This document shows, piece by piece, positions 56,723-64,000 of a stretch of DNA of 64,000 bases. Made by a program: the position numbers and the translations under genes. Origin of the DNA: Dermacentor variabilis (taxonomy: Eukaryota > Arthropoda > Arachnida > Ixodida > Ixodidae); NCBI RefSeq assembly GCF_050947875.1, contig NC_134569.1, positions 38,977,277 through 39,041,276 of the forward strand. Direction: 5' to 3'. How positions within the stretch are numbered: the stretch's first letter is position 1; each line of letters begins with the position of its first letter. The notes under the pieces are model-generated. The model saw nothing but the letters and a program-made list of their open reading frames with translations. It had not been told where the DNA came from and made no database searches.

Positions 56723-56810
56723 ATCACACTCGGGAATTCTCATGTGGGCGCCTGTACTATCGCACATTCTACATGGACCGCAAACGCGAGATTCTTTTTG
56801 TTGGTGGCAT
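56723..56810 (+). CDS. Sema2a: Semaphorin-2-like, exon 2 (start of sema domain)
   Basis: Encodes (D)HTREFSCGRLYYRTFYMD and DRKREILFVGG, the first strand of the sema beta-propeller. 'YYRTFYMD' followed by 'LFVG' is the class-2 semaphorin signature. Acceptor TTTTCTGCAG, donor CAT|GTAAGC, 88 bp, phase 1 in and phase 2 out. The Cys in FSCG is a conserved sema position. Confidence 0.9.
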
Positions 56811-56917
56811 GTAAGCAACTCGTATTATACATTTTTGCTAGTAGAGGCATTATTCTGCAGCACCACAGTCATACAAAGAAAGAAGTAGCGTTATATTGTG
56901 AAATTTTCACGTTCCAG

Positions 56918-56969
56918 GGACAAAGTTTTCCGGCTCAACCTGGCAAATATTAATCGAACCAAGTGCAAT
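56918..56969 (+). CDS. Sema2a: Semaphorin-2-like, exon 3
   Basis: 52 bp encoding (M)DKVFRLNLANINRTKCN. Acceptor ACGTTCCAG, donor AAT|GTAAGT, phase 2 in and phase 0 out, with only a 107-bp intron before it. It has the conserved 'D.VFRLNL.NI' strand, an N-glycosylation sequon (NRT) and a Cys. Confidence 0.9.
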
Positions 56970-58380
56970 GTAAGTGCATCCATTATTTTTATGTTGTACA
57001 TATACATACTCACATATGCTCCCACAGTACCGCAGCTACCTGTGGAAAACATACAGTGTATCGGGAGCTCTTCGTTTTAGTTGGTGTGTTGCATGTAATT
57101 GTGATAAGCAAGTAAGCAGAACATCCTTTGTTAGTTCCTAATTTTATGCACAAGATTGGATCATGCTGCGAGACGTTTTGCTATACTGTGCACTCATTCA
57201 GTGAGCTGTTGATTATGAAGGTGAGCAATTCTTATTACATCAAAGCTACTCATGTTGATATTTACAGTGATTGTTGACAAGTCATTTGCATGCTTTATTT
57301 CATATCCCCTGATGTTGTTACTGCATATTTGATCAAATTTTGGTGTTATAGAAATTATTGGTAATTTTAATTTATTGATCTCTATAAGTTTTGTATGTTG
57401 TCCAGCTCCCTTCTTATATGGGATAGGGATGTGAAAAGATAATTATTTTATTTCATTCTGACCTTACAAGTTCAAGCAGGGTGCTTTAAATATTCAAAAA
57501 GGTTTCAAAACCGTTGAAATTGAAAAGTACATTTTCAAGTTCTGGAAAACTTATTTTCCCTTGAAAACCCTTGAATTTCTTAAATAATACAGTCTTCAAA
57601 TAAATTGTGTGGTCCACTTTCTATGGTAGATTAACTTGGACCTGGGAAACTTCCCATTTTAGAAACAATGATATGTATGAAAAATTTAAAGCCAGCACGA
57701 ATGCATACACATTCCTTCATACAACAACTTTCACGGAACTGGAAAACCCGACAGTAGGCAAGAGTGCTGGTTTCCCTTTAACATTAATTCTGTGTATTCG
57801 CTCCTCATCAGGAATGAATAAGCAGCAGGAACGAAGGAATTTTTGTATCTTCAGTGCAATAAAGCTACGTATAATGTTTCGGAAACATTGTTATAGTAAA
57901 AAATTGCTACATGAGATATGGCTCTACAGCATTGAAGAAGCTTTGATGGTGCTTTGAAAGTCCCTGAATACCCTTGAATTTTTGTCTCTGAAACTTGTAC
58001 AAACTCTGTAAGTGGGCTGATAGTGAGGGACTACAGATTGATTGTTTAATTGTTACTGGGCACTGTAACAGCTTAATAAATGTTGTTAATTAGTAATCTG
58101 TACTACTCATATATAAGGATGTTAGCACCAGACATTGGAATCCTTCACTTCTTACCCTTTTAAACATATGGAGAAAATTGCGAAGGAAATGTTCAAAATT
58201 AAACTGCTGCATAAACTTTCTGCTTCTTTTTTCTTTGTTTTTCTTTGTCACTCCCTCATACTAGAAAGGTCGACACACTGTATTGAGTGTGAACTATGTT
58301 GTTTGGAGCTAAATATTAGGTCAAAATATTGTCTTTACTGTGAGCAATGTCCTGTTGCTCATGGTTGCTTTCCTTTTCAG
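56970..58380 (+). other. Semaphorin intron 3
   Basis: 1411 bp, GTAAGT to TCCTTTTCAG. It holds the hAT-like repeat at 57478-58006. Confidence 0.75.
57478..58006. mobile_element. Possible hAT-like non-autonomous element
   Basis: The left edge CAGGGTGCTTTAAATATTCA and right edge with reverse complement CAGAGTTTGTACAAGTTTCA share the CAG(G/A)G start common in hAT ends. The inside has CCCTTGAAAACCCTTGAATT near the left and CCCTGAATACCCTTGAATTT near the right. No 8-bp target duplication could be made out, so confidence is low. Confidence 0.3.
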
Positions 58381-58443
58381 GACCGGAGTCTCAGTGCCAA
58401 CAAAGATGTTGTTTCTACTTGTGTTTACAAAGGAAAACGAGAG
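58381..58443 (+). CDS. Sema2a: Semaphorin-2-like, exon 4
   Basis: 63 bp encoding DRSLSANKDVVSTCVYKGKR plus Glu. Acceptor TCCTTTTCAG, donor GAG|GTACGT, phase 0 in and out. The 'VVS.CV.KGK' pattern and its Cys match the class-2 sequence just before the first sema disulfide region. Confidence 0.9.
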
Positions 58444-58861
58444 GTACGTAGCAGCATAGCACACATGCTGTCAGCCTCTCCAGCATGACCTTTTTTTTTA
58501 ATTAACCAGAAATTGTACCATAGATGTATGGCTATTACAAAGCAGTGGCTAATTAGTAATACATGTATGAAGCATGGTCAATCGACTTTGTGCCAAAGCA
58601 ACTTGTGCCTTTGTGAACATATGTCCTGTGCTTGAACATCTTTCACTGTGAACAGACAGATTGCTCAGTAAAAGCTTATTTCCATCGCTTGCAACAAAGT
58701 TTTGATAAATATGCACTGTTTTTATTGTTGCTTTTTAGTAATTTTAGGCATATTGGAAAAGGCAAGGTTTGTCTTGGGTTGTTGCATTTTATGTTTTCAT
58801 GCTGCATTCCTGCCCGTTATTCACAGCACTGTGTTTTGCATTTGTATGAACCTCTTTGCAG

Positions 58862-58969
58862 GATTACGAGTGCAGGAACCACATCAAGGTTATCCAGCCC
58901 ATTGGAGATGGAACAAAGCTCTACATATGTGGAACAAATGCACAGAATCCAAGGGACATGGAAATTTAT
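58862..58969 (+). CDS. Sema2a: Semaphorin-2-like, exon 5
   Basis: 108 bp encoding DYECRNHIKVIQPIGDGTKL and YICGTNAQNPRDMEIY. Acceptor CTCTTTGCAG, donor TAT|GTAAGC, phase 0 in and out. 'C.NH..VIQ' and 'CGTNA.NP.D..IY' are highly specific for Sema2-type proteins; both Cys are conserved sema disulfide positions. Confidence 0.93.
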
Positions 58970-60909
58970 GTAAGCACTGCAGTCATGTTTATTAAACTTC
59001 ACTGAGCTAAGAGGGACTTAAAACTATTGCATAAACAGGGCACATAGCTTTTGTGCCTCTACTGTATGTGTGACTTAATAATCTTTTGAAACACTATTGT
59101 ACAAATATTATAGTTAACGAAACAGCTTTAATTCTCCAACAGGCATTCATAGAGCTTATTTGGGCTGTGTTCTCCAAAAACTAAACTCACTTCAGCTTTA
59201 AAGTAAACTTAATCAATTTCCTAAAAATGAAAGAAGCCATCTGTACAAGGCTGTATTGCTTGCAATGCAAATTCATGGCTAGCACATGCACTGATGCATT
59301 GTATTTTGTTGCTACAAAAATGTGTGTAAGGGAGGGGCATGTGGTTAGCCTTTGTTTCACATTGTAAAGCTCTGTTGCACTATAGCCTACTGCATACCAA
59401 CATTAAAATAGCCATTCAATTTTACTTGAGATGTCTGTTGTACAGACGACAGTGGCAGTGATCACAGATGGGAGTTTTAAATGTTCTGTGGGAACGTTAT
59501 GGAAACATTACAGAAATTTTTTATTTAGAGAAGAATGTGAGTCTCATTACCAGCGCCAATGAGCAATCAGAAGCTGGTGATATTAGTTGCTGTAGCAACC
59601 TCTGTGTTGACATTAAGCAGCCTGTTGGTCGCCATTGACCCTCCGAGGCATTTCTTTCAGTAGTTCATAATGAGACCCTCGAGAAACCCAATGATGCCCT
59701 GAATGCACTTGTGGGCTAAAACATGTGCATACATGAACTGCTGTGAGAGCCTGTGCTGTAAAAAATTATAGAATTTTCTTAAAATCCACTACATGGTTGT
59801 TTAGAGTTACTTTTTTGTAGTGAAGCTTCCAATTTAGCTACATAATTTTCAATGCCACTGAACCCTTTCCTCTTGCGCATAACATGTGAATGTTAGGGCT
59901 AGATGTTCATTAGTGGAGTTTGCATTAACCACTCAGGCATGTAAAATGAGACTACAGTGGATAGTGACTACAGCTTGTAGTTCTTGTTTGTGACAGGTCA
60001 GCAATGTGGTAGGAAATTCACCACAAAGCGAACATGGATAAATGTTCCAGCCAATTGTAACCTCAAAGGTTCTCCCTCTTCCTTCCCTGTGTTATTGACG
60101 TCCCCACTTTCACCTTGTTCAAGTGCTGCAGTGTGTGAACCTCCTCACTGTAGGTGGGAGCTGGAGCCTGTTTGTTTGTACAGCCAACACCTAAGTCTGT
60201 GAGAGATTAATGCAATATTCAGTGACTCTTCTCGGCTGTGATGCACTGCAGGTTCAGTCCCCAGGAGAAGGTTATGAGGGGGTCTTGTTTGGCGTGATCC
60301 ATCACATATTTATTTTCGAACTCCCTGGTATTACTGAGCATGTGTTTGTGGCATTTTCTTTGCCCTCATGTGCACCGTTCTTAGCTGCTCATGCCTGAGG
60401 CATGTATTCACAGCACATAGCTGCTTAACTATCGATTTTTATCTGTGAAGTATGTCAAATAATTTTTTTTAATGCATAGGGATGAAATGCAGGTGCAGCA
60501 TGCTCATTCATCATTTTTATGTATATCGTGGTCACAATTATTGTGATTACTGTAGCATTTTCTTGTCTTTCTGAAAGCTCACGCACTTAGTTTCATTGTG
60601 TTAAACTACATATTCATCAGTTTGGTTACTTGGTGAAATACATTTTGTGTCTACTTCCTTTTTCCTGTTAAGGTGTGTGCTTGTTAATGAACCAACCAGC
60701 AAAGCAACACATTTTGTTAAGCCACTTTGCATCATAGTGTACAGTTTCGCTCCTGAACTGTGTGTGTTGGTGATCTACTTCCTTTTTCCTGTTAAGGTGT
60801 GTGCTTGTTAATGAACCAACCAGCAAAGCAACACATTTTGTTAAGCCACTTTGCATCATAGTGTACAGTTTCGCTCCTGAACTGTGTGTGTGGGTGATCT
60901 CTCTTACAG
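58970..60909 (+). other. Semaphorin intron 5
   Basis: 1940 bp, GTAAGC to CTCTCTTACAG. It carries a 124-bp tandem duplication (60651-60898) that ends about 11 bp before the acceptor. Confidence 0.75.
60651..60898. repeat. Two tandem copies of a 124-bp unit next to an acceptor
   Basis: 60651-60774 and 60775-60898 are almost identical: both contain CTACTTCCTTTTTCCTGTTA, AATGAACCAACCAGCAAAGC and CAGTTTCGCTCCTGAACTGT, and differ near the end (GTGTTGGTGATCT against GTGTGGGTGATCT). The pyrimidine-rich beginning CTACTTCCTTTTTCC is repeated, which doubles potential polypyrimidine tracts close to exon 6. Confidence 0.95.
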
Positions 60910-61021
60910 AGCAGCAACTTGACAGAAGTGTCGAAAAGTCAGCTGACATTGCGAGACATTGGCCGGGGTATAGGAAAATGCCCATTCGATCCCGATGATA
61001 ACTCTACAGCTGTTTGGGTTG
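60910..61021 (+). CDS. Sema2a: Semaphorin-2-like, exon 6
   Basis: 112 bp encoding SSNLTEVSKSQLTLRDIGRG, then IGKCPFDPDDNSTAVWV. Acceptor TCTCTTACAG, donor G|GTGAGT, phase 0 in and phase 1 out. 'G.GI.KCP.DP.DNSTA.WV' is the class-2 pattern, with sequons NLT and NST and a conserved Cys. Confidence 0.92.
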
Positions 61022-62620
61022 GTGAGTTGAGGCAATGTCACAAACTCTTTATTATGGCTGTAGACCTTTTTGTTGGTTTATATTGTTGGCGAAAAATTTT
61101 ACTGCCATTAGTCAGGTCTTGTGTTGCCTTTCAAAGCATTCATTTGTGCCTTTGTTTGTGAGGTATTCAGGTATGGCATAACAACTTGTAAGAGTAATAA
61201 AACATTCATAATGTCAGTACTAATTTGGAACAGCTTTCACTCTTTAAGAATGTTCCTTCACTTCAGTCTTTAGTTTATGTGTGAGGGTACATTTCATGTG
61301 TATGGCTTCACAAAAATACTTTTTTAGAACTCTGGTCAATACACAATATAGTAGCTCCTTTACCTACCTGTGCTCTGATCTTGATTTTAGCATATAAACT
61401 TGCTAAATTATGTTTACATGCTATGAGCTTTGATATTGGTTTTGTTACTTTTGCGTTGAAAGACTTGAAAGCACAAACACAAAGTCAAGTTAGCTTGATG
61501 GATTACTCTTCTGTAACAATTTTTTAGTGTTTGCAGAGGAGAAAAAGATTACTTTTTAGCAAAAGAAATAAAAATTACATGGCCTTCTTTTGCTTTCTCC
61601 TGAATCTTTCTCATGCACAAACTGTGCTAGCGACAGCATTATTCTGCTAAATTTGAGACATTACTTGGATTGCAAATTTGCATCCTTTTACTGTTGGAGA
61701 TGCCTGCAACAAATATCAAGAAGAAAAATGTGTAGATAAATAGAAACGCAAATAACAACAGGCTGATCTAATTGCTTGTGTTTATTAATGTTTGTGTTTG
61801 CTTTGCTGGGATTTATTTTTGCAGTGGCAGCCAACTCACTTAGTATGCTGCCTCGTAAAATTTGCTGGGCTGTATTTTTTCTTGCTCTTTAATGTAGCAT
61901 TTTTCTTTAGTAATAACCAGTTTGCTGGCCCTTACCATTATTTGGTACCGTCTCTGATGTCATTGGGAGCTGCTTGACAAATTCAATGGCGCTGGCACCT
62001 TGTGCCTGTAATGTTACTATTCCCTTCTATCATACCACAAGTCTCTGTTCTTGGTGAAAGTGTCCCATACAGATTTACTAACCTTCTTGATATATCCATA
62101 AAATTCTTTCAAGTTTGCCTTGAAGGACGTCTACTGTATTTCAACTGACCTCAGTTTTGTACACGTAGTTATTAATGGAATTTTTGTTAGCACAGCTAAG
62201 TTTTAGGAAGTACTATGCTAGCTTTTTTTATGCTATCTTTCTGGAGGGAAGACTGAACAAAACAAAATGTTTAGTTCTTGTTTGCTTGAAAAATAGAACT
62301 ATATAATTATTTTCAACAGTTGAAATGCTGTCATTGGTGTGTTGATATGCAACCAACAGTTTTGCAAACAGAGTGTTGCTAGTGTACCATTCTTTCTCCT
62401 CTTTGGTCTTTAGTTTATGTTCTTGGGATGTCGAATTCTGCAATTTTACTTAAGAAAGTGGTTTCTTCTGAGTGCCAACTCCGCTGTTGGAACATTGGTT
62501 GCATTTCTCATTAAAATTGGATGTCATGTGCTTTGGATAAAACTCATTTTTCTCTTTGTATTGGTGTAAGTTTCAGCTGTTGCAAAATGTTTTTACTGGG
62601 TCTATGTGTGCCACCTACAG
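61022..62620 (+). other. Semaphorin intron 6
   Basis: 1599 bp, GTGAGT to GCCACCTACAG, phase 1; AT-rich, no element identified. Confidence 0.75.
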
Positions 62621-62785
62621 AACATGGAAATCCTGGGGACATGCCAGGATTGTACAGTGGGACGGTCGCCGAGTTTACCAAGGCTGACACTGTGATCTTT
62701 CGATCGGCACTTTTCAACAGGACAACTCACGAACAGAGCGAGTTCTTTATGCGCACCCTCAAGTATGACTCCATGTGGCTTGACA
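62621..62785 (+). CDS. Sema2a: Semaphorin-2-like, exon 7 (last in window)
   Basis: 165 bp encoding (E)HGNPGDMPGLYSGTVAEFT, KADTVIFRSALFNRTTHEQS and EFFMRTLKYDSMWLD, ending one base into a codon at donor A|GTAAGT. 'GLYSGT.AEFTKADTVIFR' and 'TLKYDS.WLD' are diagnostic of Sema2 proteins. Together the seven exons encode 242 residues, about one third of the usual 700-residue protein. The rest of the sema domain, the PSI motif and the Ig domain must lie beyond the window; I found no exon between 62786 and 64000. Class-2 semaphorins are secreted axon-guidance ligands that signal through plexin B. Confidence 0.93.
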
Positions 62786-63303
62786 GTAAGTCTGCGCTCT
62801 CAGAACAGTTTGTTTTCCTCAGAGCACCTTTCTGGAAAAAAACACCTACAACCATTGTCCCGCATAACCATGAAAAGTGCTCTGAAGCTGTTGATATTGA
62901 GATAAATACGACACAGATTTGGCAGCCAGTAGTGCACTAAGCAGTTCCACTGCAATGTACCATTTCACATGGCCTAGCAGCCACTGTTGTGCATTAGAAC
63001 GAATGTTTACATAAGCATTGCATAAGATTGGTCTTCACTTGAAAGCAACTCTGCACTGCTGAATAGCTGTTGTCACTTCGTTGCACTGCAAGTGGGAAAA
63101 CTCATTCTAGGTGGTAGTTCTCTGGTCCATAAGATGCATGGGTCTGGAATAACTTCTCCCAAGATGTGTGTACACATTGACAGGGGAACATAGTCTGCAC
63201 TCTCTGAACAGTTTCCTTTACTTACACTGCTTTCGTTGGAAACACTGACTCCTGTAGCCATTGTATATAGTAGTATAATGTTGAGGATAGTGATGAAAAC
63301 ACA
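62786..63303 (+). other. Start of semaphorin intron 7
   Basis: No continuation exon with the expected next sema block was seen. The frame that reads on from exon 7 past the donor loses similarity at once. Confidence 0.5.
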
Positions 63304-64000
63304 GTAGAACCTTGTTCATACGGTCTGGAAGAAACCGCGAGAAAAGTCGTACTAACCGGGAAACGTACAATCCGAAATAAAAAAAAATGCAACAAACTCG
63401 ACTATTGTTCACATCTAGGTAATGCCAAGCGTCGCGCGGATCGTCGCGGCACGAGACGCCGACGCGCATCGAGCTGGTTGGTGCTCCGGCGGCCCGAGAC
63501 GCGTTTTGTTGTTTTCCTATTTGCGTAGCGTTTTAAGAGGGCGATGGGGAACTGAAGTGACGTCGAGCTGGTGGGCAACGCCGGATGCCGCCCAAGCGAA
63601 ACTTGATGCCCGTGCACATCGCGCCGCCTGCAGCAGGGAACGGCGGTGGGTTTGGATTATCACCTACTAAAAGCGTGCAGTAAGCTACCAATGGCACTAC
63701 GCCCCATGCGCTGTAAAAAAGATAGGTGAAGACGGTTATTTCAATAGGTCTGGCGGCGATAGCTGTGAATGCGACGTGCCACGACCCGGGCAGAGATTCG
63801 TTAGTACCGGAATGAGAAACTGCGCGCGCCGTCGCTTTCACGTGAGACGGGCGGCTACTGTTCTCGATCGCGCGCGTCTCGCGCCTTTTCTTGTTAACAC
63901 GAGATCTAGTGGCCGGAAAGCGTACACGATCTCGGTCTGCGGCAGGGAACGGTGGCGCGTTTCGGTTGTCGTCTGTTAAAAGCTTGCGCTACGCTTCCGA
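63304..64000. mobile_element. Possible pogo-like repeat end and GC-rich intronic sequence
   Basis: CAGTAGAACCTTGTTCATAC at about 63304 matches the common 'CAGTAGAACCTCGTT' end of pogo/Tigger-type inverted-repeat elements. The following GTACTAACCGGGAAACG is typical of their inner arm. The right end was not found and may lie beyond the window. Beyond 63420 the sequence is CpG-rich with no motif-bearing frame; two GGCAGGGAACGG-like words (63634 and 63941) hint at an internal duplication. Confidence 0.3.

Noticed and set aside
60668..60985. 105-codon minus-strand frame with internal repeats
   Set aside because: It is the translation of the 124-bp tandem duplication, antisense to semaphorin intron 5 and exon 6.

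Overview
The window looks like nuclear DNA of a hard tick (Ixodida, probably metastriate), inferred from content. It has intron-bearing genes with canonical GT/AG sites, several decayed copies of the tRNA-derived Ruka-type SINE known from ticks, other tRNA-headed SINEs, many 5'-truncated non-LTR retrotransposons, foldback and TTAA-flanked elements, and long (TA)n, (TG)n, (GA)n and (TAA)n tracts. Base 1 begins with a HindIII site (AAGCTT), as expected of a BAC insert; this is inference. Nothing bacterial or plasmid-like was seen.

Two host genes are well supported. (1) Minus strand, 8978 to 4894: a two-exon, 640-residue C2H2 zinc-finger protein with ten fingers. The 2.2 kb intron splits the third finger, and splicing restores it. 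(2) Plus strand, 55225 to 62785 and running off the right edge: the N-terminal third of a secreted class-2 semaphorin (Sema2a/2b type). Seven coding exons join in phase, starting with a signal peptide at the 3' end of a CpG-rich block and reaching into the sema domain. Weaker coding candidates are a possible minus-strand terminal exon at 15223-15405, a THAP-type zinc-finger start at 20737-20997 (minus), an antisense 63-residue ORF inside semaphorin intron 1, and a 122-codon ORF at 9959-10327 (minus).

The rest is mostly transposon debris. 0-4 kb: SINE, LINE tail, half of a foldback element, and a complete 628-bp foldback element with a TATA duplication. 9-16 kb: AT-rich, with one SINE and one 908-bp TTAA element. 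18-26 kb: LINE, SINEs and a nearly complete but dead Ty3/gypsy element whose reverse transcriptase is deleted. 27-45 kb: heavy repeats, including a minus-strand LINE at 35.0-32.9 kb broken by microsatellites and two small inverted-repeat elements, a tandem-repeat element near 38.6 kb, a foldback element at 40.8-41.5 kb and two head-on LINE scraps at 44.5-44.9 kb. 45-54 kb: a TTAA element, microsatellites and a long stretch without recognisable genes.

The most unusual signal is a recurring small structure. Five short near-perfect hairpins (13-16 bp arms, 4-8 nt loops) lie scattered through the window. Three of them interrupt repeats whose other copies lack them, so they look like insertions made by copying the adjacent strand backwards (template-switch or snap-back events).
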